Below, one piece after another: positions 23,910-31,899 of a DNA stretch of 64,000 nt (within the stretch, counting starts at the first letter, position 1; every line of letters starts with the position of its first letter). This stretch comes from Paraburkholderia phenoliruptrix (lineage in GTDB: Bacteria; Pseudomonadota; Gammaproteobacteria; Burkholderiales; Burkholderiaceae). Position numbers and translations under genes: made by a program. The notes under the pieces were generated by a model. That model had not been told where the DNA came from. It ran no database searches and saw only the letters and a list, made by a program, of their open reading frames with translations. The DNA lies in the NCBI RefSeq assembly GCF_902859825.1, contig NZ_CADIKB010000015.1, forward strand, positions 62,001-126,000. The letters run 5' to 3'.

Positions 23910-25382
23910 TTATTGCGAAGCTTGCGCCGCGTGCTTGCCGTGGTGGGCGCGCGCGCCCGATGCGCCCGCCGCACCTGATGCGGCATACGCTGCCGCGCCG
24001 CTCGCGCCCGAAGCAGCGCCGGCGGCCCGGGCGCCCCGCGTGCCTGAAGCGCCCCGCGGCTTGTCGGCCGGAATGGTGATCTTCGCACCTTCCTTCAGCC
24101 GGTCCGAACCGTCGATCACGACGCGCTCGCCGACTTGCAGGCCCGACTTGATGCTGGTGCGTTCGCCGTCGAGGGGACCGACCTTCACGGGCCGCACGGT
24201 CACCGTATTGTCCGGCTTCACGACGTAGACGAACTGGCCCATGGAGCCGTTGAGCACGGCCGAGGTCGGGACGATCACCGCGTCCTTGATGGTATTGACG
24301 AGAAGGCGCGTGTTGACGAACTGATTCGGGAACAGCAGGTTCTTGCTGTTCTGGAAGATCGCGCGCAGTTTGACGGTGCCGGTGGTGGTGTCGATCTGAT
24401 TGTCGAGCGTCTCCAGCGTGCCGCCCTCGAGCGACGTGGTATTGCTGCGGTCGTAGGCGGTCACGGAAAGCTTCGCGCCGGTTTGCGTCTGTTCGAGAAT
24501 CTGCTGCAGGTTGTCTTCCGACGTGGTGAAAATCACGCTGATCGGCTGCAACTGCGTTATCACGACGATGCCGTTGGTGAGGCTCGGCGTCACGTAGTTG
24601 CCGGGATCGACCTGGCGCAGGCCGACGCGCCCGGACACCGGCGCGGTGATGCGCGCGTACACGAGGTCGAGCTTGTAAGTGTCGACGTTGGCCTTGTCGG
24701 CCTTCACGGTGCCTTCATACTGACGCACGAGCGATGCCTGCGTATCGACTTGCTGGCTCGCAATCGAATCTTGCGACAGCAGCGTCTGATAGCGCTTCAG
24801 GTCGAGGCGTGCGGTTTGCAGCAGCGCTTCGTCGCGAGCGAGCGTGCCTTGCGCATTGTCGAGCGAGATCTGGTAGGGACGCGGGTCGATCTGGGCGAGC
24901 ACGTCGCCCTTCCTGACCATCTGGCCTTCCTTGAAATACACGTCCTGCAACGTGCCGCTCAACTGCGGCAGGACCGTCACGTTGGCGAGCGGCGTGACGG
25001 TGCCGAGCGCGGTCAGCACGACCGGCATCTCGCCTTGCGCGGCGGTGGCCACATGCACCGGCTGCGGCATGTTGGCCATGGCGCCAGGGCCGCCGCGGCC
25101 CGGCCGGCCGCTATGTGCGCCGCTTGCGCCGGGTGCGCTGCCGCCGGGCGACCCCCACGGATGCCAGCGCCACAGGACGAAGCCGAGGATCAGCAGCGCG
25201 AGGACGATGAGCGCCGCATTGCGGCCGCGGTGGCTTCTGAGGCCTCCGGGCGGCGCATCGTGCCGCTGCGGCTGATGCGGGCCGGAGGGGCGCGACGGAC
25301 GGTCTGGCGCGTCGTCGAGCGATCTGGGAGAAGCCGGATCGGCGTGGCGTGAAGTTTCCGAATGCTGTTGTTGTTCGTCCAT
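23910..25382 (-). CDS. mdtA: RND periplasmic adaptor (membrane fusion protein), MdtA-type
   Basis: Protein of 490 residues. A short cytosolic N-terminus precedes one membrane helix at about residues 60-78 (ALIVLALLILGFVLW). It then has the adaptor core: lipoyl half-motifs PLANVTVLPQLSGTLQDVYF and the VRKGDVLAQIDPRPYQ stretch, an alpha-hairpin, and a C-terminal barrel (FVYVVKPDNTVTVRPVKVGP). It links the MdtBC pump to an outer-membrane channel. The last ~45 residues are an Ala/Gly/Ser-rich tail ending in HHGKHAAQASQ, longer than usual. ATG 25382 (MDEQQQHSET) is chosen because the in-frame upstream extension is basic, not family-like, and would take most of the promoter region. Confidence 0.92.
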   Translation of the reverse strand: MDEQQQHSETSRHADPASPRSLDDAPDRPSRPSGPHQPQRHDAPPGGLRSHRGRNAALIVLALLILGFVLWRWHPWGSPGGSAPGASGAHSGRPGRGGPGAMANMPQPVHVATAAQGEMPVVLTALGTVTPLANVTVLPQLSGTLQDVYFKEGQMVRKGDVLAQIDPRPYQISLDNAQGTLARDEALLQTARLDLKRYQTLLSQDSIASQQVDTQASLVRQYEGTVKADKANVDTYKLDLVYARITAPVSGRVGLRQVDPGNYVTPSLTNGIVVITQLQPISVIFTTSEDNLQQILEQTQTGAKLSVTAYDRSNTTSLEGGTLETLDNQIDTTTGTVKLRAIFQNSKNLLFPNQFVNTRLLVNTIKDAVIVPTSAVLNGSMGQFVYVVKPDNTVTVRPVKVGPLDGERTSIKSGLQVGERVVIDGSDRLKEGAKITIPADKPRGASGTRGARAAGAASGASGAAAYAASGAAGASGARAHHGKHAAQASQ

Positions 25383-25765
25383 CGGTTCGATCAGTGACTG
25401 GCTTGGAAGTGAGGCGTACGCGCGATTGTGCCGCATCGACGCAAGGCGCTTGCCCATGCGGACGGCACGACAGGCGGTTTCGACAGCCGGCGGGCGGCGC
25501 GTGTTCAGCGCGATGCTACCCGAGACGCGGACAAGGATGCCCGCGCGGCGCCGCTCAAGGCCCGCCACGCGGGCTCGGGCAGGGCATGCCGGACGGCCTC
25601 GCGCCAGATCGCGCGGGCGCCTCCGCCACAGGAATGCATGATCCTACGTCCCGTGGTCTGTAACAGTCCACCCGCGTATTTTTCCTTTGATTACGCCGGT
25701 TACAGGATGCGGGACGTTTCCTTTGCGCAGGGCGGGGCAGGGAAGCCGGGCGGGTGCCGCGCCCG
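25383..25765 (-). other. 383-bp gene-free gap upstream of mdtA
   Basis: The gap between mdtA and the IclR gene (both minus strand) should hold the mdtABC promoter. The part next to the IclR stop (about 25640-25720) is less GC-rich. I see no convincing palindrome, hairpin with T run, or small gene. Confidence 0.5.
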
Positions 25766-26602
25766 TCAGTTGTCCAGGCGGCGCGCCGGTGTGCCGCCGA
25801 TTTCGAGCACGATGCGCGCGACGCAGTCGAGCAGATCGGGCCCGGCGCGGCTGATGAGCCAGTCGCGCGGGCACTGGTCGGCCGAGCCGCCGCAATTGAC
25901 GGCGTAGCGTTCCCCGGAAGGGCCGGTGAAGCCGAGCGCGATTGCGTTCAGGCCGTCGTACCACTCGCCGGTGGCGATGGCGAAACCGCGCTCGATGGTT
26001 TCCTGCAGCGCCGCTTCCAGGCGGCCGCCGACGTGGCCCCAGTCGTCGCCCTCGGCGGCCTGGAGGCCGGTCAGCAGCCTGGCGCGATCTGCTTCGTCGA
26101 GCGCGGCGAGATAGGCGCGGCCAATCGCGGTGCGGCAGAGGCTCATGCGCGCGCCGACTTCGAGACGCGACACCAGCACGGCCGAGCGCGGCCGGATCAC
26201 GTCGATCACCACCATGTCGAGGCGGTCGCGCACCGCGAGATGCACCGAGAGCCGCGTACGCTCGGCGAGCTCGATCAGGAATGGCCGGGCGCGCGCGCGG
26301 ATGTCGAAGTTGCGCAAGAAGCCGTTGCTGAGTTCCAGCACCGACGACGTCAGCACGAAGCGTTCGCTGTCGGGCAGCCGGAACAGAAAGCCGGTGCCGA
26401 CGAGCGTCGCGGTGATGCGCGAGACCGTGGGTTTCGGAATGCCCGTGATTTCGGTAAGTTCGCGGTTGCTGAGCGGCGCGTCTGCCGCGGCAATGGAGCG
26501 GAGCACCGTCAGGCCACGTGCCAGCGCGGTGACCTCGTCGCCGGAGCCGTCTTTTTCTTTGACGGGGTCGGCGGCGGTGCGGATTCGCGTTCGTGGGTTC
26601 AT
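25766..26602 (-). CDS. IclR-family transcriptional regulator
   Basis: Protein of 278 residues with the IclR layout. A winged helix occupies about residues 28-85 (TALARGLTVLRSIAAADAPL, NRELTEITGIPKPTVSRITATL), followed by an effector-binding GAF-like domain (about 100-270) with SLCRTAIGRAYLAAL, ERGFAIATGEWYDGLNAIA and a late conserved Cys in AVNCGG. IclR proteins usually control an adjacent catabolic operon, but none stands next to it. Downstream on the same strand is mdtABC 383 bp away; on the other side is a 1.1-kb gap without a clear gene. Two related TGGAAC-N3-ATTTC elements upstream may be its sites. The effector cannot be predicted. Confidence 0.9.
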   Translation of the reverse strand: MNPRTRIRTAADPVKEKDGSGDEVTALARGLTVLRSIAAADAPLSNRELTEITGIPKPTVSRITATLVGTGFLFRLPDSERFVLTSSVLELSNGFLRNFDIRARARPFLIELAERTRLSVHLAVRDRLDMVVIDVIRPRSAVLVSRLEVGARMSLCRTAIGRAYLAALDEADRARLLTGLQAAEGDDWGHVGGRLEAALQETIERGFAIATGEWYDGLNAIALGFTGPSGERYAVNCGGSADQCPRDWLISRAGPDLLDCVARIVLEIGGTPARRLDN

Positions 26603-26609
26603 GGATTTT

Positions 26610-26626
26610 TGGAACGATATTTCAGA
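26610..26626. promoter_or_regulatory. candidate IclR operator, copy 1
   Basis: TGGAACGATATTTCAGA lies immediately upstream of the IclR start codon. It shares 12 of 17 positions (TGGAAC-N3-ATTTC-N2-A) with a second copy at 26798-26814. A TGGAA...TTC arrangement resembles operators of several IclR-family regulators. The assignment is inference from the shared sequence and position. Confidence 0.35.
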
Positions 26627-26769
26627 TTACTCCCGTCGGCGCGGGGGCCCCGGCGTCTTTTCATGCATGCGCGGCGGCCTTGCAGCCGCGGCGCAGCGCC
26701 GGATTTCCTCCTATTATTCATTGTATCGGAATAATTTTCCGCGGCGGCCCGAAGCTGTTCAGATTTTGC

Positions 26770-26796
26770 TTGACTTAGTCAGGATAACCATAAAAA
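26770..26796 (+). promoter_or_regulatory. candidate sigma-70 promoter divergent from the IclR gene
   Basis: TTGACT (26770-26775) is followed 15 bases later by TAAAAA (26791-26796) in an unusually AT-rich stretch for this genome. The spacer is short of the ideal 17, so this is a moderate candidate. It would drive transcription to the right, away from the IclR gene and across the second TGGAAC element. Confidence 0.35.
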
Positions 26797-26797
26797 A

Positions 26798-26814
26798 TGG
26801 AACCTCATTTCGAA
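26798..26814. promoter_or_regulatory. candidate IclR operator, copy 2
   Basis: TGGAACCTCATTTCGAA matches copy 1 at 26610 in TGGAAC-N3-ATTTC-N2-A. It sits directly after the candidate -10 element, where a bound repressor would block the rightward transcript. Confidence 0.35.
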
Positions 26815-27040
26815 ACAAAGTATCAGGGTTCGCACGTTTGTGCCGGCGCCCCGGCCTTTGTGCGACGGGGCGGAAGTTCGGTGAGTGTTGTCCCGGTCCG
26901 CGGCGGCAGTCGGTGCCTTGCACCGCATAGTACGTGTAGTCGCCCGCCTGTTTTCGAAATACCCTCTCTCAGGTTCTAGCACGGCCCTCGGAATGGCTAG
27001 AACTTTTCAAGGCGTCACGGAAACGTGACGCCTTTTTTTT
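26800..27040 (+). ncRNA. candidate IclR-linked non-coding transcript ending at a strong terminator
   Basis: From the candidate promoter to a textbook terminator is about 240 nt. The only reading frame there (60 codons from 26797) is Arg/Ser/Pro-rich with no ribosome site, so I doubt it is translated. Near the 3' end, GTTCTAGC (26973-26980) pairs with GCTAGAAC (26996-27003), followed by TTTT and then the terminator hairpin at 27010. Two stacked 3' hairpins with T runs are typical of trans-acting small RNAs. It could equally be the 5' leader and 3' end left after deletion of an IclR-controlled gene. No family is recognised. Confidence 0.35.
27010..27040 (+). terminator. strong intrinsic terminator with no assigned gene
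   Basis: A perfect 10-bp stem, AGGCGTCACG (27010-27019) with CGTGACGCCT (27024-27033), has a GAAA loop and is followed by an eight-T run (27033-27040). It is the best terminator in the window, yet no plus-strand gene precedes it. On the minus strand the stem is not followed by T. Confidence 0.9.
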
Positions 27041-27761
27041 GCGCTTATTGGGACACAACAAAGTCCGCAGCAACGGGAATAACCGAGTTCAGAGACAACA
27101 AAGTCTGCAGCAACGGGAAAAGTCGTTGTGCGCCGCGCCATTTCATCGGCAATTTTGAGCGGTCTCGAGATACTTGGTTTGACAGCAGATTTGTCGGGTG
27201 CGCGAGCTTTTGATCACCCCAATGCCAAGGCTCCCTCGCGTCACGCCGCCTGTCGCAATCTGAATCCGAGCCTCCTTGCTGACGAGCGCGGCCCCTATTC
27301 TTATTCCAGTCGTCGTGCCGGTACTGGACCGTGCCCGGGCTCGCGGGCGCCGGTTCGCTCTCGATGCAAACAAGAGTTCCGACAATCTCGGGTTGCTGGA
27401 AGCACGCGCTTATGCAGAGCGTACCGCTTTGTCATTGCGCTTTCCGAATCCTTCCAAACGCAGGAATTCAATTGTTCATGCGCAACGCCTCCTCGAATAA
27501 AGACGCCAATACGCCTGACGAAAACGCAAAGCCGGGCATTCATGCGCCGACTATCGCGCGGTACATGGGCGCGCCCGTGGAACTGACTAATCTGTATAGC
27601 GTGAATCCGCTCGATTCCGCCGTGCGCAGCACGACGGGCGCAGCGCTTCATCGCGCTGCTCGGCATGCTCGATAGGTTCAGCGGCCATTTCAGCGTCGTC
27701 GAGCCCTGAGCAGGCGCTCCCGGTTGCGCCCATTACCTACTTGCACATAAGGCAATCAACA
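27041..27761. other. gene-free gap upstream of the MFS gene
   Basis: About 720 bp with lower coding character than its surroundings. Frames of up to 152 codons exist on both strands, but none has family-like sequence, a good ribosome site or consistent third-position bias. Besides the 25-bp direct repeat at its left end I see no structured element. The region probably contains gene remnants plus the promoter of the MFS gene near 27700-27760. Confidence 0.5.
27055..27119 (+). repeat. 25-bp direct repeat, 40-bp period
   Basis: Two copies of a 25-bp sequence, starting ACAACAAAGTCYGCAGCAAC and ending GGGAA, lie at 27055-27079 and 27095-27119 with one mismatch (C/T). The start-to-start distance of 40 bp puts them on nearly the same face of the helix. 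They follow immediately after the orphan terminator. They may be protein binding sites or remnants of a mobile element end; no inverted counterpart was found. Confidence 0.75.
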
Positions 27762-29066
27762 ATGGTCAATTCAGCCTATCGACCCGGTCGGGCGTGGAGT
27801 ATTGCTGCTCTGCTGACTGGCCTCGCGCTGGTCAACTTGCTCGACAAGATCGTTCTCGGCATGGTGGCCGTCCCCCTGATGGCCGAGCTCAAGCTGTCCC
27901 CGGCGGAGTTCGGCGTGTTAGCCGGGAGCTTCTTCTGGTTGTTTTCACTATCCGGCGCGGTCCTGAGCTTTCTGGCGGATCGCTACCCCGCACGCTGGAT
28001 TCTCCTCGTGCTTGCGCTCAGTTGGTCTGTACTGCAAATACCACTCGTTTTCGCGCATGATGTGATGAGTTTTCTGGTTTGCCGCGTGGTGCTCGGCGCT
28101 GCCGAGGGGCCGACCATTGCAGTCTCAATGCATGCGCTTTTCAAATGGTTTCCGAACGAGAAGCGAAACCTTCCGATGGCGGTCTTCAATCAAGGGGCGG
28201 CGGTCGGACTGGTTCTCGCGGGCTTGCTGATTCCGCTCGTCTCAAAGCACTGGGGATGGCGGTTGAACTTTGTACTTCTTGCGGTCGTCGGCGCGCTCTG
28301 GTGCCTCCTGTGGTTGTGCTTCGGGCGCGAAGGCAGTCTCGCCGCGGTGCCCGGCGCTTCGCCCGCAGCCCGCGATCAGGCAGTCTCCGATACCGCGATG
28401 GCCCGGCTGCCATACCGTCGCATTGTAACCATGCCATCCATGCTGATCCTGCTACTGCTCGGGTTTTCGGCGTATTGGTCCGGTGCGCTGATTCTCACGT
28501 GGCTGCCCGCGTATCTGCAAATGGGACTTGGCTTCGGCGCCGTCACTTCCGGCCGGCTATTTGCGGGCGTGCTGCTTCTCACGGCGCCTTACACCATTGC
28601 TCTGGGTTGGATCTCCGACCGCATGCTGGCGCGCGGCGCGTCAAGCAGGAAGGCGCGTGTCAATATTGTTAACGCGGCATTTCTGCTGGGCGGCGTGCTA
28701 CTCATCGGACTGACCATGATCGACGTGCCACCGCTTGCCAAGGTGGCGGTCCTTGGCGTCGCGACATGCCTTCCGACAATCTGCTTTGCCTTTGTGCCCG
28801 CGATTCTCGCGGAACTGGTGCCGGTGGGCCAGCGTAGCTCGGTGATGGGGATATACCTTGCCGTGGCGACCACCGCAGGAGCGATCTCACCGGTGGTGGT
28901 GGGGCGGCTGGTGGAACAGGATCGCGGCATGGGCGCACACGGCTATCAACTCGGTTTCGCCATCGGCGGGAGCCTGCTGATCGTCGCGGCGCTGCTTAGC
29001 GCCCGCTATCTGCATCCCGAACAGGCGCATCGTCGGTCGACGATTGCATCGCGAGGCGTCGCGTGA
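27762..29066 (+). CDS. MFS transporter, anion:cation (aromatic/organic acid) symporter type
   Basis: Major facilitator protein of 434 residues with about twelve membrane helices. Motifs: NLLDKIVLGMVAVPLMAELK in TM1, FFWLFSLSGAVLSFLADRYP around the loop 2-3 signature, and RVVLGAAEGPTIAVSM in TM4. Overall it resembles the ACS/D-galactonate transporter branch. It stands at the edge of the ben-cat cluster, convergent with catC, so uptake of benzoate or a related acid is plausible; the sequence does not prove the substrate. ATG 27762 (MVNSAYRP) has AAGG about 9 bases upstream; an in-frame TTG at 27741 adds seven residues and is less likely. Confidence 0.85.
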   Translation: MVNSAYRPGRAWSIAALLTGLALVNLLDKIVLGMVAVPLMAELKLSPAEFGVLAGSFFWLFSLSGAVLSFLADRYPARWILLVLALSWSVLQIPLVFAHDVMSFLVCRVVLGAAEGPTIAVSMHALFKWFPNEKRNLPMAVFNQGAAVGLVLAGLLIPLVSKHWGWRLNFVLLAVVGALWCLLWLCFGREGSLAAVPGASPAARDQAVSDTAMARLPYRRIVTMPSMLILLLLGFSAYWSGALILTWLPAYLQMGLGFGAVTSGRLFAGVLLLTAPYTIALGWISDRMLARGASSRKARVNIVNAAFLLGGVLLIGLTMIDVPPLAKVAVLGVATCLPTICFAFVPAILAELVPVGQRSSVMGIYLAVATTAGAISPVVVGRLVEQDRGMGAHGYQLGFAIGGSLLIVAALLSARYLHPEQAHRRSTIASRGVA

Positions 29067-29216
29067 CGCGATCGAGCACTTTCCTCAGATCGAATCGCGC
29101 AGATGTCGATGCTGCCGCGCAGCTTCTCCGACCTGGCGATCGAATGGGCATCGTACGGCCGCGTCCGATTCAGGGCCGTGCGGTGCGCACGCGTATCGTG
29201 GAGGCAGTCGTTATCG

Positions 29217-29495
29217 TCAGCAAATCGACGAGGGGTGGCGCGCAAGCGCCGTCACTTGCATGGTCATATACGGGAATAAGGGCAACGCTGAAAGAATGGT
29301 GTGCAATTCGTCGTGCGAGTCGACATCGAATACGCTGTAGTTCGCGTACTCACCGACGACGCGATGCAGTTGCTGCCATTTTCCTTCGTGTTGCAATTTT
29401 TGCGAGTAGGCCTTCTCGCGAGCCTTGATTTCCTCGGCTTGCGCTTGCGGCATGTCGTGCGGCAGGTGTACGTCCATTCTGACCAGATACAGCAT
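29217..29495 (-). CDS. catC: muconolactone delta-isomerase
   Basis: Protein of 92 residues, the exact CatC size, forming a ferredoxin-like barrel decamer in known members. It isomerises (+)-muconolactone to 3-oxoadipate enol-lactone. MLYLVRMDVHLPHDM at the N-terminus and HTILSALPLFPYM plus VTALARHPS near the end are family signatures. ATG 29495 is preceded by CAGGAGC 5-6 bases upstream, which decides the start against a longer frame reaching into catB. It follows catB by 73 bp on the same strand, forming a catBC unit. Confidence 0.95.
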   Translation of the reverse strand: MLYLVRMDVHLPHDMPQAQAEEIKAREKAYSQKLQHEGKWQQLHRVVGEYANYSVFDVDSHDELHTILSALPLFPYMTMQVTALARHPSSIC

Positions 29496-29568
29496 GTTTG
29501 CTCCTGAAGAAGGCGCTCCCTCGCACATTGGAAGGAGCATCGTGACGATAGTGAATGACGACGGGCGC

Positions 29569-30696
29569 TCACGCGCTCCTGTCGCGCCGGTAGAAAGCGA
29601 GCTTGTCTTCATCGATCTGCAGTCCGAGCCCTGGGCCTTCCGGGATGTGGAGATCGAAGTCGCGGTACTGAGGGCGAGCGGTCACAATGTCATCCTTGAG
29701 CAACAGCGGGCCGAAAAGCTCGGTGCCCCACGACAGTTGCGCAAGAGTGCAAAAGCCGTGGGCTGAAGCGATGGAACCGATGCTGCCCTCGAGCATCGTG
29801 CCTCCATACAGCGACACGCCAGCGGCGTCGGCCACTGCCGCTGTGCGCATCATCCCGTAGATGCCGCCCGACTTGGCAATCTTCAATGCGAATACGTCGG
29901 CGCACGCGCCCCGCACGAGTTCCAGAGCGTCTTCGGGGCCCGCCACGCCTTCATCGGCCATGATCGGCACGACGAAGCGCGCAGCGAGCCGCGCGAGCGC
30001 TCCGCGCTGCTCCCGCGGCGTGGGCTGTTCGATGAGATCGATGCCGGCCTGCTCGAGCGCTTCGATACCTCGTGCGGCATCTGCTTCGTTCCACGCCTGA
30101 TTCACGTCGACCGTGACCTTCGCGCGCTCGCCCAGGGCTGCCTTGATTTTCGACACGTGAGTCACGTCGTCCCGCACGCTGCGGCGACCGATCTTAAGCT
30201 TGAAGGTGTGGTGGCGGCGCTCGGCGAGAAGCATTTCGGCTTCCTCAATATCGCGCTGGGTGTCGCCGCTCGCCAGTGTCCAAAGCACCGGGAGCGTCTT
30301 GCGTACGGCGCCACCAAGAAGCGCCGAGACCGGCACGCCGAGGCGTTTGCCCTGGGCGTCCAGCAGCGCGGTTTCGATGCCGGACTTGGCGAACCGGTTG
30401 CCACGTGCGACTTTGTCGAGCCTTGCCATCGCTGCGTTGATGCTGGTCGCGTCCTGGCCGACTAGCGCGGGCGCGAGATAGGTGTCGATGGTCAGCTTGA
30501 TGCCTTCGGGACTCTCTTCTCCATAAGACAAACCGCCAATGGTGGTGGCTTCACCAATGCCTTCGATGCCATCGCTCGAGCGCAGACGGATGATGACCAT
30601 GGTTTGCTGCTGCATCGTGGCCATCGACAACTGATGCGCGCGAATGGTCGGCAGGTCGACCAGAACCGCTTCGACGGAGGTAATGTGGGCGTTCAT
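29569..30696 (-). CDS. catB: muconate cycloisomerase
   Basis: Enolase-superfamily enzyme of 375 residues. It converts cis,cis-muconate to muconolactone in the catechol ortho-cleavage branch, using Mn(II). Conserved parts: the capping-domain loop VIIRLRSSDGIEGIGEATTIGG, the catalytic-lysine motif FKLKIGRR, metal ligand DVNQAWNE, DLIEQPTPRE and the MADEGVAGPEDALEL region. GGTMLEGSIGS forms the last barrel strands. Upstream, a perfect ATAC-N7-GTAT palindrome 83 bp before the start points to CatR/BenM-type activation by muconate. Confidence 0.95.
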   Translation of the reverse strand: MNAHITSVEAVLVDLPTIRAHQLSMATMQQQTMVIIRLRSSDGIEGIGEATTIGGLSYGEESPEGIKLTIDTYLAPALVGQDATSINAAMARLDKVARGNRFAKSGIETALLDAQGKRLGVPVSALLGGAVRKTLPVLWTLASGDTQRDIEEAEMLLAERRHHTFKLKIGRRSVRDDVTHVSKIKAALGERAKVTVDVNQAWNEADAARGIEALEQAGIDLIEQPTPREQRGALARLAARFVVPIMADEGVAGPEDALELVRGACADVFALKIAKSGGIYGMMRTAAVADAAGVSLYGGTMLEGSIGSIASAHGFCTLAQLSWGTELFGPLLLKDDIVTARPQYRDFDLHIPEGPGLGLQIDEDKLAFYRRDRSA

Positions 30697-30778
30697 ACCG
30701 GGGGAAAGAAGTGAATGGTTGAGCGGAGTATGGCGCGGTCAACATTCGCCTGTCCAAGACCATCGACGTCTAGTGCGA

Positions 30779-30793
30779 TACCCCAGGGGTATG
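30779..30793. promoter_or_regulatory. BenM/CatM-type operator in the catB promoter
   Basis: ATACCCCAGGGGTAT is a perfect ATAC-N7-GTAT inverted repeat, the consensus bound by BenM and CatM in Acinetobacter. It lies in the 103-bp gap between the catR stop and the catB start, about 80 bp before the catB start codon, the correct side and distance for LysR-type activation. Confidence 0.75.
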
Positions 30794-30799
30794 ACAAAC

Positions 30800-31723
30800 C
30801 TACGGTGCCGCGTCGGTACGCGGTGTATGGGGTATGCGCTCCTCTTCGTAGAGCCGATAGATGAGTGCGAGCATTTCCTTGATGTCCCTCGACTCGTCGA
30901 GCGCGCGCATGCTCATGATGAGGGGCGACACCAAAGTGGGATCGTCCAACTCCTTGTAACTCACATCGTCGCGCTTCAGGCCGTACACACTGCTCGGAAC
31001 AATAGAGATCCCTTCGCCCGCCGCAACCAGACCCAGCGCAATCTGCAATTCCCGGACTTCGTAGATGCGGCGAGGGGTGAGCGCACGGTCCTGGAAAGCC
31101 GCGAGGACCTGATCGGCATAGCTCGGCCTCGGCGCCTTCGGGAAAATGATCAGCGTTTCCTGGATGACGTCTCGAAGCGCGAGCACAGGCTTCGCAATCG
31201 AAAGGGGATGCCCAACGGGAAGCGCGACAATCATCTTCTCCTCGCGCAGAATCACGCGCCGAATGTTGGCGTCCTCATGGCGGATCCGACCGAAACCGAC
31301 GTCGATGCGGCCGTCCTTGAGCGCGCGAATCTGATCCATCGTCGACATTTCGTGCAGGCTGAGTTCGACGGTCTTGTTCTCATCACGGAAGCGCCGAATG
31401 ATTTTCGGCAACATTCCGTAGAGCGTCGAGCCGACGAAGCCCACCGAGAGGCTGCGCTCGATATTGCCGACGCGCCTCGTCATGGACTCGAGGTCGTGAG
31501 TCTGCGCGAGCAACTGCACGGCATGCGAGTAGAAGAACTTGCCGGTCTCGGTCAGTTTCAACGGGCGCGAGTTGCGCTCGAACAGTTGTACGCCGAGTGA
31601 TTCTTCGAGTTGCTGAATTTGCCGGCTCAACGGAGGCTGCGCGATATGAAGCCTTTGCGCTGCGCGGGTGAAGTTACGCTCCTCGGCCACCGCCACGAAA
31701 TAGCGAAGATGTCGCAACTCCAT
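30800..31723 (-). CDS. catR: LysR-type regulator of catechol/benzoate degradation (CatR/CatM/BenM-like)
   Basis: Regulator of 307 residues. The helix-turn-helix domain (about 1-60) reads ELRHLRYFVAVAEERNFTRA and LHIAQPPLSRQIQQLEESLG, the classic CatR/BenM/CatM start. The effector domain follows with SLSVGFVGSTLYGMLPKIIR and LVAAGEGISIVPSS. It is divergent from catA and directly upstream of catB, the usual position for a muconate-responsive activator of catBC and catA-ben. Whether it responds to muconate only (CatR/CatM) or to benzoate too (BenM) cannot be decided here. It is the only LysR regulator in the cluster. Confidence 0.92.
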   Translation of the reverse strand: MELRHLRYFVAVAEERNFTRAAQRLHIAQPPLSRQIQQLEESLGVQLFERNSRPLKLTETGKFFYSHAVQLLAQTHDLESMTRRVGNIERSLSVGFVGSTLYGMLPKIIRRFRDENKTVELSLHEMSTMDQIRALKDGRIDVGFGRIRHEDANIRRVILREEKMIVALPVGHPLSIAKPVLALRDVIQETLIIFPKAPRPSYADQVLAAFQDRALTPRRIYEVRELQIALGLVAAGEGISIVPSSVYGLKRDDVSYKELDDPTLVSPLIMSMRALDESRDIKEMLALIYRLYEEERIPHTPRTDAAP

Positions 31724-31727
31724 CTCT

Positions 31728-31850
31728 ATACCTCCTTGATATGGCGCAATACTAAATCAGTCTTGGACCGCGCCGTTCAACGCCACTATTCTGCGTTTCA
31801 TGCTCTGTTTCCCCATCGATTATACCTTCTGAGCATACCCCCAAGGGCGT
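31728..31850. promoter_or_regulatory. LysR-type binding elements between catR and catA
   Basis: The 176-bp divergent gap holds near-matches to ATAC-N7-GTAT. ATAC-N7-ATAT lies at 31728-31742 beside the catR start, and ATAC-N7-GCAT at 31822-31836; each differs from consensus at one base. A further ATAC half-site at 31835 precedes CCCCAAGGGCGT. A pair of sites on the catA side is what BenM/CatM-type activation with DNA looping would use. Individual sites are weak; the clustering is the evidence. Confidence 0.5.
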
Positions 31851-31899
31851 GGGAAACAAGGGTAAACCCCGCACAATACAGAGAGAGTCAGGAGCAGAC

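Noticed and set aside
20388..23978. Very long plus-strand frame (about 1196 codons) opposite mdtB
   Set aside because: It is Arg/His/Asp-rich and antisense to a clear RND gene; such frames arise from high GC3 on the coding strand. The same applies to 18662-20695 and 12805-14565.
26797..26979. 60-residue protein in the IclR-adjacent unit
   Set aside because: It starts inside the candidate promoter/operator with no Shine-Dalgarno and has Arg/Ser/Pro-rich composition; treated as non-coding, though not disproved.
27331..27675. 114-codon plus-strand frame before the MFS gene
   Set aside because: No family-like sequence, Cys/His/Arg clusters typical of non-coding GC-rich DNA, and no ribosome site. 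The opposite-strand frame 27301-27666 is no better.
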